DNA of 64,000 nt from positions 16,587,263-16,651,262 of the forward strand of contig CM039126.1 in the NCBI GenBank assembly GCA_022036555.1. Direction: 5' to 3'. The DNA is from Microstegium vimineum. Taxonomy: Eukaryota; Streptophyta; Magnoliopsida; Poales; Poaceae. The position numbers were made by a program, and so were the translations under genes. Below the pieces are notes generated by a model that was not told the origin of the DNA, made no database searches, and saw nothing but the letters and a program-made list of their open reading frames with translations. Positions 47,272-58,250 of this stretch are shown here, piece after piece. Position 1 is the first letter of the stretch. Each line of letters begins with the position of its first letter.

Positions 47272-48357
47272 TCAATCTTCAATATTGGTCAACCAATCAC
47301 CAACAATATAGGCCTTGTCACCTTTCTTCTTTTGGTGTTGGAACTTCTTCTTCTTGAAGCTATCTTTCTTCTTGTGGGGCTTCTCAATCTTCTTCTCATC
47401 ATCACTTGACTCATCTTTTTCTTCTTTGCCATTCTTGTACTTATTCTTGTATTTGTCTTTCTTAGGCTTGGTACAATGATGTGCTAGATGGCCAAGATCA
47501 CCACAATTGTAGCAATCCATTTCCGACAATGGCTTATTTTTCCCACTAGTGAAGAACTTCTTCTTTTTGGAATCAAACTTGACACTGCTCTTGTTTAGCC
47601 TCTTTAGAATCTTGGTGGTCTTCTTCACCATTAGAGCAATGTTTGTGTCATCATCATATTCACTTGAGCTTTCAACCACAATCTTTGACTTTCCCATGTT
47701 ATGGCTAGATTTGAGTGCCAAATCCTTCTTCTTGGTGGATGATGAAGATTCTTCTTTGTTGTTGATGTGCATGTACATCTCATGAGCATTGATCTTTCCC
47801 AAGAATTGAGTTGGTGTAGACATGGAAAGATCACCTTGATGCAACACCATCACAATATGACCATACTTGTCAATTGTAAGCACATAAAGAATCTTCCTCA
47901 CAACATCGACAGGTTCCATTTGAGGTAGCCCAAGTCCATTCAATTCCTCTACAAGAACATTCAAACGTGAATACATTTCATTCGCATTTTCATTTGCAAG
48001 CATAGTGAAAGCATTCATCTTGTTCATGACTAGGTGATAGCGCTCCTCACGCTCACTCTTTGTACCCTCATGAAGAGCACAAATGTTTTTCCACAACTCG
48101 TGAGCGTTCTTGGATGTGCGCACGTGGTTGAACACATCCTTGCCAATGCCCCTAAAGAGAGTGTTCCGGGCCTTGGCATTCCACTTCTCATAGTGGACTT
48201 CGTCACCGAATGGTTCTCCATCAAATTGAGGAAATCCATCGGTGGCGGCTTTGAGCACACCAACGTCTAAGGCTTCAAGGTAAGCCTCCATACGCACTTT
48301 CCAATAAGGAAAGTCGTCCCCTTCAAAGAAGGGTGGCGGTCCATCCCCATGGGACAT
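47272..48357 (-). CDS. gag: SIRE gag, N-terminal open part (361 codons)
   Basis: ATG at 48357, 52 bases inside the 5' LTR edge. The copia gag (UBN2) fold is suggested by FPYWKVRMEAYLEALD, ELWKNICALHEGT, YSRLNVLVEELNGLG and VVRKILYVL. A CCHC zinc knuckle CYNCGDLGHLAHHC lies near residue 282, then a Lys-rich tail. TGA at 47272-47274 interrupts the longer gag frame that continues downstream, so this is a truncated gag in this copy. Confidence 0.85.
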   Translation of the reverse strand: MSHGDGPPPFFEGDDFPYWKVRMEAYLEALDVGVLKAATDGFPQFDGEPFGDEVHYEKWNAKARNTLFRGIGKDVFNHVRTSKNAHELWKNICALHEGTKSEREERYHLVMNKMNAFTMLANENANEMYSRLNVLVEELNGLGLPQMEPVDVVRKILYVLTIDKYGHIVMVLHQGDLSMSTPTQFLGKINAHEMYMHINNKEESSSSTKKKDLALKSSHNMGKSKIVVESSSEYDDDTNIALMVKKTTKILKRLNKSSVKFDSKKKKFFTSGKNKPLSEMDCYNCGDLGHLAHHCTKPKKDKYKNKYKNGKEEKDESSDDEKKIEKPHKKKDSFKKKKFQHQKKKGDKAYIVGDWLTNIED

Positions 48358-48394
48358 ATTTCTCTAAGCGGTTAAGCTTAAATCAAGAGTACTA

Positions 48395-48407
48395 GGCTTT
48401 GATACCA
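48395..48407 (-). other. Primer binding site of the SIRE element
   Basis: The minus strand reads TGGTATCAAAGCC two bases after the 5' LTR, matching the initiator Met-tRNA type site TGGTATCAGAGCC of copia elements with one change. Confidence 0.85.
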
Positions 48408-48433
48408 ATTGAAAGGATCAAGATGCCCAAGAC

Positions 48434-48453
48434 GGGGGGGGGGGGGGGGGGGG
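48434..48453. repeat. Run of 20 guanines
   Basis: A G20 homopolymer near the LTR edge. The other LTR has a short interrupted GGGGGGAGGGG at the same place (about 21022-21032). Confidence 0.9.
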
Positions 48454-49905
48454 TGAATTGGGCTCTTTTAAATTTCTATGCAAGAATTAAACCTAACAAG
48501 AGCCAATTAACCCCCTAGTGCTTTCCCAAGTGTCCTAGCTACACAAGCAAGACATGGCAATGAAAGCGGTAAAGCCCTATGCAATTCTACTCAAGCAACA
48601 AGAAAGTAATGTGGAAAGTAATGCTTGAATGTAATTGCAATAAGTAAGGAGAAGGGTATAAGGAAATTGACACAACAACGTTTGTTGAGGTATCGAGGAG
48701 TCAACACTCCCCCTAGTCCTCGTTGGAGCCCCACGCACGGTATCGCTCCCCCTTAGTCCACGCACGGACTAAATGCTCTCTACGGGCTGATTCTTCGACA
48801 CCCCGGCTTGGTGAATCACCCACAACCGATCACAACGAAGCTTGGGTCATCCATAATGATCTCCACCGGATGATCACCAAGCGAACCTCCACGAAGCCGT
48901 CTAGGTGATGTCGATCGCCAAGAGTAACAAGCACTAACTCTCACTTGACCAAGGCTAGTCTAGTGAATGAATGGATGCACACTTGCTATCTCTAAGCAAC
49001 TAGTGAGGATCAACTCATGGGAGCTCAATTCTCTCTCTCCCTAGGGCTCTTGAACTCCTTGCAAGCTCACAAGGCTTGTTCAGCAAATGAAATGGACAAG
49101 AGTAGTGCCAAGGGGCTGATGGGGAAGTATAAATACCCCAAGCCAACCCTAGCCATTAGGCTCAAATTGCACTTCACTGCGTCGCTCTGGACGCTACTGC
49201 AAGGTGGGGTCCGGACCAAAGCGCATGCGTCCGGACCCCCTTGGTTTACTGATCTCAGTACAAAAATAGACACCATCCGGACACTAAACGTGGTTTGGAC
49301 GCGTGACTCCGGACAACGTCCGGACAGGTGGGAGCTCTCTCTTAGCTCTCTGCAAGGTGTCCGGACTCTACCTCTTGTCCGAACCAAGTTCTTCGGACAA
49401 CGTTCGGACCGAATTCTGCTCTCGGGTGCTCTCTGCATAGGGTCCGGATGCTATAGCGTGTCCGGACCCTTTACTGCTCACAGCGTCCAGATGCGCTGAA
49501 ACTGCCGAGCAAACCATAGGGTTCGGACACCATCTGGACCCAGGGACTTACTAGCGTCCGGAACTCTTTCTCGAGCTGGATCAACACACTTCCAACATGG
49601 AAGTTGCTCAACTTGGTTCCAGGACTATTTCTAAAGCTGCCTAGTGCTAGTTTTCACAAGTGTGCATCACACCTAATCACTTAGCCTCTCCTAGGTCAAG
49701 CTACTAGATAGTACCCCACTTAATAGTACAGCCAAAGGAAAAATAAAGGTGCTAAACTACTCTAAGTGTCTCTCAACTCCAATTGACACTTAGACCTAGT
49801 CTAAGCTTCAACCTTGTCACCAATCCTTTGAAAACGGAAACGATTCCGTTAAGGGGCACAAATACCATTGATAGCCCAATCAACCATCCATTACCATGAC
49901 CTAAC

Positions 49906-51765
49906 TGAAAGGTCCTAGATGGCTAGAGGGGGGGTGAATAGCCTAATAAAAAATCTACAAATCACTAGAGCAAAAGGTTAGATGACAATTAAGCGAAGCT
50001 TTTTGCTCTAGCTCTACTAGGGGTGCGAAGCCACCTATCCAATGCAATTCTAGTTAGCTAAGTGTCTAACAAACAATAGCAAGAACCTAAGACACTTAGC
50101 TCAAGCTAGCAAGAACAACTAACAAGAGAAACTAACTAGCAAGCTAACTAGGCAAGAAAAAGAAAGATAAGTGCAAGAGATAGAGGTGATTGATATACCA
50201 ATGCCTTGTGATGTATGGATGCCAATATAGAGAGCCAATCACAAAGAAAACCAATGAGTAGCCGGGAGACAAGATGAACACGATGATTTTTCTCCCGAGG
50301 TTCACTTGGTTGCCACCAAGCTAGTCCCCGTTGTGTCGACTACTCAAGTGGTGTTTCGGTGGCTAATTGGCAATTAACAAGCCAAGCCCACTACCCGGGC
50401 GCCACAAGAAACCACCCAAATGAGAGTAACTCAATGACACGAGCAATCCACTAGAGTTACCCTTTGGCACTCCGCCGAGGTGGGTACAAGCCCTCTCACA
50501 AGTCGATGAAGCCGGCCGCGAACAATCACCAACACGCGCCGAAGCTTCTCCTCAATCGCCAAGCCATCTAGGTGTTGGAAAACACCAAGAATAACAAGAA
50601 ATCCCGTAGCGATGACGATGACCAAGTGCCACTAAGATGCAATGCAATGATCAAAGCATTTGGATCACTCAAACTCTCACAAATATGCAATCAAGAGTGA
50701 AGAGAGTGAGTTGGGGGCTATCTCAAGCAAGCACAAAGTGTTAGAATGAATGGGAGGTCCAAGAGAGTGCTCCTTGAGCCAGCAAAAACATATATATAGC
50801 CCAAACGCAAGAGCTAGCCATTTTGCCCCTTCACTGCCACTGACTGCGTGCCTCCGGACGGTGTTTGATAGGGGGGTCTGGACCATCGCGCGCGCGTCCA
50901 GACCCTCCTCCACTTTGAATTCAGCCGTTGGCGCCCTCTCTGGTGTCGACGTGTCGCATCTGGACGCAGCCAACAGTAGCGTCCGGACCTTCGTCGCCTA
51001 ACGTCTGGACCTCAGCAGAGAGTATCCAGGGAGCCATTTCATGCCCGGACAACGTCCGGACTCTGGTGTCCGGGCGACACTTAGCGTCCGGTCGTTCAGC
51101 AGAGAGCAACCAAAGAGGGGTTTTCATCTGAACGGTTGACCGGAGCCCTGCGTCCGGACCTTCATTTGCGTCCGGACCTCCTGTCCAGAGAGGATGAGGG
51201 CTAGGGTATGCGACCGGACGCATCTACGTTAGTCCGGACCGAGCATCACTAGCGTCCGGACCCTGCGTCCGGACCACTGTCTCGTGTCCAAAAGAGTTGC
51301 TTCTTTTTCTCCAAGCTTCCATATGCTAACACCTTGTGTTCCAACCTTTGTTCACCTGTGTTAGCCTTTTTCATGATATTATCTTGGATTTAATTCATGT
51401 TTCATGTCACTTAGGTTCATTTTAATTATGCATGCAATGCAAACCTAGTGGCACATGATAACCGCAATCGAAACGAGTTTTTCCCTTCTTGATAGTACGG
51501 CTATCTATCCTAAAGGTGATCACACTCTCTATAGTGTCTTGATCACTAAACCGAAAATGGCCCTATAGATATACCTTTGCCTTGACCATTTTTGTTTTTC
51601 TCTTTCTTCTTTTCCATAGTCCATGGAGCACTTGATCCATCAATCACCATGATCATGCACATTGCTCCATCTCACATGTCGGATCACCCTATCTTGATCA
51701 TACACTTAGTCATAGGGTTAGTCCATAGGTTTCATCAATTAACCAAAACCAAACTTGGGCTTTCA
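49906..51765. mobile_element. Solo LTR of a SIRE-like copia family
   Basis: 1860 bp from TGAAAGGTCCTAGATGGCTA to AACTTGGGCTTTCA, flanked by the perfect 5-bp TSD CTAAC (49901-49905 and 51766-51770). No coding region, so it is the product of LTR-LTR recombination. The edges resemble the surrounding SIRE LTR but the body differs. Holds the densest TCCGGAC array of the window (50850-51290, about fifteen variants). Confidence 0.92.
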
Positions 51766-51864
51766 CTAACCTTCTTATTGCCTCTGCAAAACACACGTTA
51801 GTCATAGTAATCTTGTATTGTCGTTAATCACCGAAACACTAGGGGCCTAGATGCTTTCACCTTC

Positions 51865-52978
51865 CCTCCTCGTGCCATGGTAGGTACAATTTGTGAATCA
51901 GTGTCTTGATTTGCTCGTGTTCTTCACATTCTTGGTTTTCCCCTTCTCCACCTAGTTCTTGATTTGCTCATATATTTTGATTGGGGGCTTTTGAATTGAT
52001 TCCGCTTGAATCAAGTTGTGCTAGGACGTGAGTTGAATCTTTCAACCAAAGGAAATCACCCAATTCCTCATGAGCACATAGATTGGGGCAAATCAATTCT
52101 TAGTTCATCTTTTTGGGGATATTTTAGATTCATCCTTTTCCCGGTGATTCTCTCCAAACTGGGTGATGATCTCTTAGAGATAGCCTCCCACCTGCCTTGT
52201 TATCATGCATACCAAGTTTGGTGGCAGTTGGTGTTGATTTGGAAGAGATCCAAGGTGATTTAGGGTGAGGGCGATTTTGAAATCGCCTATTTTTCACACT
52301 GTCCAGACAGCCGTGGATAGGCTGGGACTGACCCATGGATAGTCTACGAGTTGGGTCTGAGCACATGCGAGCTTCTGCTCTACTCAGTTGCCTAGGCGTG
52401 GACAGACTGGCCCCAAGTGGCTGACAATCCGCGACCGTGTTGTAGCCTGTCCAGAACTGTTGCAGCGGCTCTGTTTCTCAGATTTTGAATGCTAGATAGT
52501 TCGGTCCTTGACCGCGGACAGTCCAGGCGTCAGAGCAAGTTTCCCCTCTCCCCTGTTACCGAGTGTGGACAGTCCGACCTCCTAGTGCGGATAGTTCACG
52601 GCTGTAGCTTCAGCCCAACAGAACTGTTCCTCATCTTCTATTGCTAGGGTTTCTTGTTGGCGGACAATCCGACACTAGGGCGCGGACATTCCGGGACTTC
52701 CTTGTGGACAGTCCGCCCTTAGCTACTAGACAGTTCAAGATTTTCCAGACTTGCTGTCTTGTGCTAATTTCTTCCGGACTTATCCGTGGACCTTCTTCGA
52801 TCGTTCCGTTGTACCTCTAGGACCTCTCCTAAGGTATCCACCCACGTGTTGGATAGTAAACGCATTGTTTTCTCATGTGTTTGCTTTGGGGTTGAATTTG
52901 CGACAAGGGCCTAAGTTTTTGAGAAGTTTTTGTAGGCTCACATTCACCCCCCCTCTGGTCGCCGATTTGGTCCTTCAA
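51865..52978 (+). repeat. Older SIRE-like LTR, right part, with PBS-like sequence
   Basis: Continues the sequence broken at 20998. The right edge ends GGTCCTTCA (52978) after a CACCCCCCCTCTGG tract; its reverse complement looks like the edge of a SIRE-type LTR. ATGGTATTGTGAGAC follows, a degenerate copia PBS, so the element would read on the plus strand. GGACAGTCC-type motifs are repeated at 52300-52740. No coding sequence of this element is recognisable downstream. Confidence 0.5.
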
Positions 52979-53324
52979 TGGTATTGTGAGACTATAAGCC
53001 CCTCCTATGTAAAACAATGGTGCGCACAAGCACCGAGTGGTAAGAGATATGAAAACCTCACTAACACACTAGGCTAAACTTAGAGCAAGCTCATATGAGC
53101 GTGGTCTAACTAGCCTAAGCACTTGGCAAAGCACATACACTGATCACCAAATGATTCATTAAGCACTATGCATGTGCAGAGTACTAGAGTTTGGCCTTAA
53201 CTATCTTGGTATGTTTCCCAACTCCCCTACACCTCTCTTTACCTGTTTGAGCATGTACATATAGTTCCCATGCACAATATAGCGATTGAAAGTCATATTG
53301 ACATTCTGTGAACCTTCGGACCAA

Positions 53325-53760
53325 GTCATATATGATCTCCGGACCAATGTGTTAGGGTTCGGTTCCTTTTGTAGGTTATCGTTGCTCTATCATATTTACC
53401 TTCAAACTCAGCTCTAGACTCTGTCATATATGACCTTCGGACCATTATGATAGGGTTTGGTGCTTTTTAGGTCATATGTGATCGATGCTCCTAACCACTA
53501 CACTGTCATATATACCTTCAGACTTAACTCTAGACTCTAGCTAGTCATATATGACCTTCGGATCATTGTGTCAGGGTTTGATGCTTTTTAGGTCATATGT
53601 GACCGTTGCTCCCAACCGTTGCGTTTCCATATATACCATTGGACTCAGCTCTAGACTCTATTCATATATAACCTTTGGACTATTGTGTTAGAGTCTGGTG
53701 TTTTTTAGCTCATATATGACTGTTGGTCCCAACCATTGCAGTACCATATATGACTTGATT
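53325..53760. repeat. Degenerate tandem repeat, about 98-120 bp, four copies
   Basis: Units start GTCATATATGACCTTCGGACC at about 53325, 53423, 53543 and 53662 and contain TTTTTAGGTCATATGTGACC and GACTCAGCTCTAGACTCT blocks. The GTCATATATGAC core is palindromic. Confidence 0.75.
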
Positions 53761-55050
53761 CTTTGTGATCCTTGTGTTCGGCTTGGTCCCAACTTCTATG
53801 GCTTGAACTTTGCTTGATCAGGTAGGTCTTCACAATGTCTTGTGAGGTGTTGATCTGCATCGCATTTGTTCAATTCATGTTTGCATTCTATTGAACTACA
53901 AAGCAAACACTTGCAAACTCATTAGTTCAATTTGGTCTTGTTGATCGTTATTGGTATTTCTTAATGCATACAGAAATAATTCTCAAGCACATGTAATTAC
54001 TATTTTAGCATTTCACCCGAAAGTATTCAGGGTATCATTTTTCCACAAGGAACAGAGGTATTCTTCTAGCTAGTTTGTCCAAGGACATCACAAGAGTAGA
54101 GTTGGTAGAGGTTGAGATAGATTCATAAGGTTTTAGGATCTAAGGATAGATAAACTCTACTTTTACTTGCTTACTTCGGGCACCGAAGCGAACCTAGTCT
54201 GCCAGGCGATATCGGCCTATAGCTCTATGTCATACTCGGACGTGGGGGAGCGCGAGGGATGGATAGGGCTATCACCATCTGCCGCCTACCCCTCAACCGT
54301 GGAGAACAAGACAAATGAAGGTAACCCTCTAGACTAGACACCAAGTCTACGCTATCGACTACTACTCTAGCGCCACGCAGGGTTATCTGTCTTTATTAGG
54401 AGCCCTCTACTAGAGTTTTTGCTACAAGAGCAGACGATGAACCTGCAAACAAGTAAGAGGAAATCTTAACTAATCAAAGTCTTAATTCCATAAGAACATG
54501 AATACTTACTTAGCAGCAAGCTCCATTATGGTACAAGTGTACATCGAGATACAAGCTAGGGAGACATTGATAGGTCTGGCGCTTCCCCGAACTCTCCCTC
54601 ACATCTCTCCCTTACTAACTCTACTAGCTATGGCCAAAGGCCCTTAGAGTGTTGCTCTTGCTTGGTGCTCTTGCTCTTTTGTATGTTGAATGGAGGGGGA
54701 TGCCTTCTTTTATGGGATGAGGTGAACTAGGGGGCAAAGAATACCATGGATATGCTTGATCCCTACTTGAAATAGCAAACCAACCTCAAACTTGCCATCT
54801 AGATACGTTGAACCTGGACAAAGCCATCAGAACCGTCATTACAAAGACAATGAGAGGAAATCCGCGAAGATGGGCCCGAGACACGCCAGTAGAGGTACAA
54901 CTGAACCTAGGGGAGCTCATGTAGTTTTAACCAAATTTCATGAGAGTATTTTAAGGTGAACACTTGGTTAAATATATCCAAGATAAAAATTCAGACATGC
55001 CATTTTTAGCTTTAGCATTTAAATGAATCTCTTTTTTCATCACTCATGGT
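53761..55050. other. Non-coding repeat-like sequence
   Basis: No ORF or domain found. The compact GC-richer stretch 54180-54420 reads like an untranslated part of a retrotransposon, but I cannot name it. TGG at 55051-55053 is the TSD of the next element. Confidence 0.4.
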
Positions 55051-55053
55051 TGG

Positions 55054-56281
55054 CACTACGTCAAAATTGAATAACCACAGCGGTCAAAAAAGCTTAATCG
55101 TAGCGGGCAATGGTGTCCGCTACGATGACAAGGCCACGGTAAATGTGGCATTTGCCATGGCGGTCGCCAGCGCCCGCTGCGAAAAATGGATTAACCGCAG
55201 CGGGCAACATAAGACGCCCGCTGCGGTAAATGAGTGTTAACTGCAGCGGGCGGCTTATGTTGCCCGCTGCGGTAAAGAATTTCCAAAAACAAAAAAAGAA
55301 AAAAACCCACACGGGCTGGATCTGGGTCCGCCGCCGCCAGGAGCTCCACCGCCCGCCCGCTGCTGCTCCATGCGCCGCTCGCCGGATCCGCACACCGAGG
55401 TACCAGGGCTCGCGGTGGTCGTACTTACACTGCGTGTGGAGCAGGTTCGGGAGCACGAAGGTGGTGTCGTCGTCGGCGGGCATGAGCCACCGCACATCCT
55501 CCTGCTGCTTGAGCGCGGAGACGAGCTCCCCGGCCATGCGCGTGACACGGACAACGGAAGGGAGGCCGCGCGGGTGCTGGAGTGGGACGACTCCACCAAG
55601 GGCATCGCGCGCAGGAGCGCGGCGACGGCCGCGGTCCCGAGAGGCTCGCTGTCCGCTGTAGCCCCACGCGCCACCGAGCCCCGCGCGCCACCGAGGCTCC
55701 GCGCTGGGCGCACGCCGCCTCGTGCGTCGTAGCCCAGCACTACCGTAGCAGCGCGCCGCCGCCCCGCGCACTGCAGCTGCTTGCGCGCCCACGAGCTCCA
55801 CGCACCGCTGCTGCGCGAGCCTCCGTGCTGCTCCTGTTGTGTGGTGAGAGGAGGGAGGGATCGAAGAGGGAGGAGGGAGATGCGAGGGATGCTGCTGCAT
55901 GGTGAGAGAGGAGGGAGAGGATGAAGAAGTGGAGGTGGAGGCTGCGCGTGAGAGAAGTGAGTGAGGACGAGGACGAAACCCTAGTTCATGTATTTATATG
56001 ATCGTCTCACCTATTTACCGCAACGGAGATCTTAAGAAGCTCGCTGCGATTATTTACCGCAGCGGACATTTTACTGCAACGGACATCTTAAGGTGTCCGC
56101 TGCGGTAAATAGGATGCCCGCTGCGGTAAATCAATTTACCGCAGCGAGTAATGGTGGCCGTCACGGTAAGTTTTTTCGTTCCGTTGTGGTAAATCGTGGC
56201 GATTTACCGCAACGGGCTAAAAAGACGTCCGCTGCGGAGGCCTTTTGGACAACGCTGCGGTTATTCAATTTTGACGTAGTG
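55054..56281. mobile_element. Non-autonomous CACTA element carrying a gene fragment (Pack-CACTA)
   Basis: 1228 bp with near-perfect inverted termini of about 29 bp starting CACTACGTCAAAATTG and one mismatch, and the 3-bp TSD TGG (55051-55053 and 56282-56284). Subterminal regions are packed with the GCTGCGGTAAAT/ATTTACCGCAGC motif in both orientations. There is no transposase. The GC-rich centre (55310-55900) carries a fragment of a host gene. Confidence 0.92.
55370..55600 (-). pseudogene. Captured fragment of a Fringe-like (DUF604/GT31) glycosyltransferase gene
   Basis: A minus-strand frame open from 55900 to 55094 contains, around 55400-55560, LPSVVRVTRMAGEL, then RWLMPADDDTTFVLPNLL, then KYDHREPWYLG. 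Plant Fringe-related proteins share this order: a helix, the RWFV-x-x-DDDT-x-F metal-binding acidic motif, a helix, then KYDHR and a glycine turn. The rest of the frame is low complexity and runs into the terminal repeats, so only an exon fragment was captured. It may be transcribed but is not an intact enzyme. Confidence 0.6.
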
Positions 56282-56284
56282 TGG

Positions 56285-57480
56285 GTTCTCGAGATTCTTT
56301 AGGGGTTTCATCTTGTCGAGAGTGACTCTCCAAATACTTAGATAAACCGTTTCTAGGTATCAAGCCATTCTAGCACTCTAGTAGGAGGAATTAGTGCCAT
56401 CAAAGGGCGGAGGCCTAAAGGTATCTATCCTTTCCACTCTAAATAAGGTCGGCTCAATGGTGGTGAAGCTAAAGGTCCAAATGTGAGCCAACTGCCTCTG
56501 ATAGCAACTGAAAGGACCGTAAGGCCATATGTAGTTGAAAGCTACAACTTCAATGTAAAGAGTACCTTCATTTGACACCATATAGAAAATATATATTTTT
56601 TCTATACGACAAGCATATTTTCAAATGAAACTCCTGATTTTTTAATCATTTTTAGCATATTAATGTTCTCAAATGAAACAACTCAAAAACTAGAAAGTTG
56701 TAGATCTCATCGAGCGCTATAAATTCCATATAAAATTCACCTTTATCCAATGTCGTATCAAACAATTATGATTTTTCTAAGATTCAGTCTTGTCATGTAA
56801 CTTCTGGTGGCGCGACAAAATAGTACTTTCACTCCAGCGGAATGGCGTGATAAGGTTTTCCATGTCGGAACCAATGTTTAACACAGTAGATGTTGTCTCG
56901 CCAGTGCATGTGGCGCGATAACTGTTATCTGGTCATGCCAGATCAAAAGGATCAGATCCAAAAAAAAAAAAGTACCAATTATTATTAAAATATTGAATAA
57001 AAATAAATAAAATATAAAAAAATCGAGATGGAATAGAAGCACAAGGAGCGGAAGGCCACAGCTTGTCCCCTGCGTGCAAAAGGAGGTAAAGTCTAGCTCG
57101 CTAGAAATAAGAATGAAATCCTATTCCCCAAAGCTAGGCTCTCAAGATGTAGGTTTAGCATGTTAATGATGCTATTATCAAATTATTAGCATATTTTAAG
57201 GAGTATTAGTATGTTTGAAAGTAGATTAAGGCTTATATATGATAAAAAATAAGTATTATGCATTTCTTGAAGCAAAATAAATATTATCTTAAAGCTTGTA
57301 TTCTTATTTTATTTTGATGTAGTATATGGTCATGACTCATGCCACCAGCATCTACTAAAAACAGGCAATCAAATGGGTTATTCATTTAATTGGGCCTGGC
57401 TAAGGGGAGCCCGTAGCCCAGGTACAAATAAAAAGCTAAGTTGAGATAGAAACGAAACACACTCGAAGAGTCCAGTCTAA
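56285..57480. other. AT-rich non-coding sequence
   Basis: No gene is seen. Three short GGCGYGAYA-type blocks (about 56811, 56846, 56930) recur. Between 57000 and 57350 it is mostly A/T. Confidence 0.4.
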
Positions 57481-57511
57481 GTCCAACAAATCTCTCTCTC
57501 TATATATATAA

Positions 57512-58250
57512 CAATCTATATACTACAACTAAAATATACGGAAGTATATCGCCGTCCGGCCTCCTTCGATTCACCCGCACGACGCAACACCCGGCGACGC
57601 CAAAACTTACCCATGCCTTCGCCGCCCGGCCTCGCGGAAAGACCCCCACGATCCCACATTCCCACGTCTCCGCCAGCTTCTGCCCCGCATGGCGCGCCCA
57701 CTCTCACGCCACACCCAGCTCCTTCACAACCTCTCCTGTGTCGCGCATAGATTCGACGCCCTACACAGCGTTCCGGCGAGCCTCATCCGCCCCCACCCGC
57801 AAGCTCGCCATCTGGCGGTGGCCTCGTGGGACGTCGAGGCCGTCCTCGAACCGGCGTTCGCGGCCACAACAGATACGGCTTCGGCGTCCCTGCACGCGGC
57901 GTCATCAGCCTGCTTGGGCACCGGGCGCGGTGTGGCGGCCCCGGCGAGGGAGCAGCATCGTCCGCCCTGACCCACAAGCCCGACATCCGGCGATGGCCTC
58001 ATTTAACGTCGAGGCCTCATTAGTCATTGCTCCCTTTTGTTATCAATTGTGCTATCAATTGTGCGGGATTCAGATGTGTTCCCCTCCTCACCTGCAATCG
58101 GAGTGTTCCCCCACTCCTTCACGCAATGGGACCTGCAGGCTACAGCGGCATATGATGGTGCAGCCCGCACTCGTCCGCTGCCTGGTCGTGTGATGATATG
58201 ACCATGATGCTGGGGACAGAGCTTATCCACTCCACCGTGAACGACGAATG
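57512..58250. other. GC-rich block with Helitron-like 5' edge, unrecognised ORFs
   Basis: TCTATATACTACAACTAAAA at 57512 resembles a Helitron 5' terminus, followed by ACGGAAGTAT and a GC-rich stretch. Overlapping open frames occur on both strands (plus 57689-57970 and 57738-58193; minus 57724-58002), Arg/Ala/Pro-rich and without domains. No codon or domain evidence favours a gene. 58251-59103 downstream has no gene. Confidence 0.3.

Larger units (their letters stand above)
20999..51859 (-). mobile_element. SIRE/Maximus-lineage Ty1/copia retrotransposon with three nested insertions
   Basis: On the minus strand the order is 5' LTR (51859-48410), PBS, gag, protease, integrase, RT, RNase H, extra ORF, polypurine tract, 3' LTR (36107-20999). 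The 5-bp TSD CCTTC is at 20994-20998 and 51860-51864. Later insertions are a gypsy element (21732-35290), a solo LTR (39988-41679) and another solo LTR (49906-51765). Removing the two LTR insertions leaves LTRs of about 1545 and 1585 bp, which differ by roughly 6% over the first 545 bp by eye count. The polyprotein is interrupted by stops and frameshifts. Confidence 0.93.
48410..51859 (-). repeat. 5' LTR of the SIRE element, split by a solo LTR
   Basis: Pieces 48410-49905 and 51766-51859 match the 3' LTR. A 12-base local duplication (GTGGAAAGTAAT at about 48611) is absent from the other LTR. The TCCGGAC cluster is at 49180-49570. Confidence 0.92.

Noticed and set aside
55582..55905. Plus-strand and second minus-strand frames in the Pack-CACTA centre
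   Set aside because: Only the 55094-55900 minus frame shows glycosyltransferase motifs; the others are GC-driven shadows.
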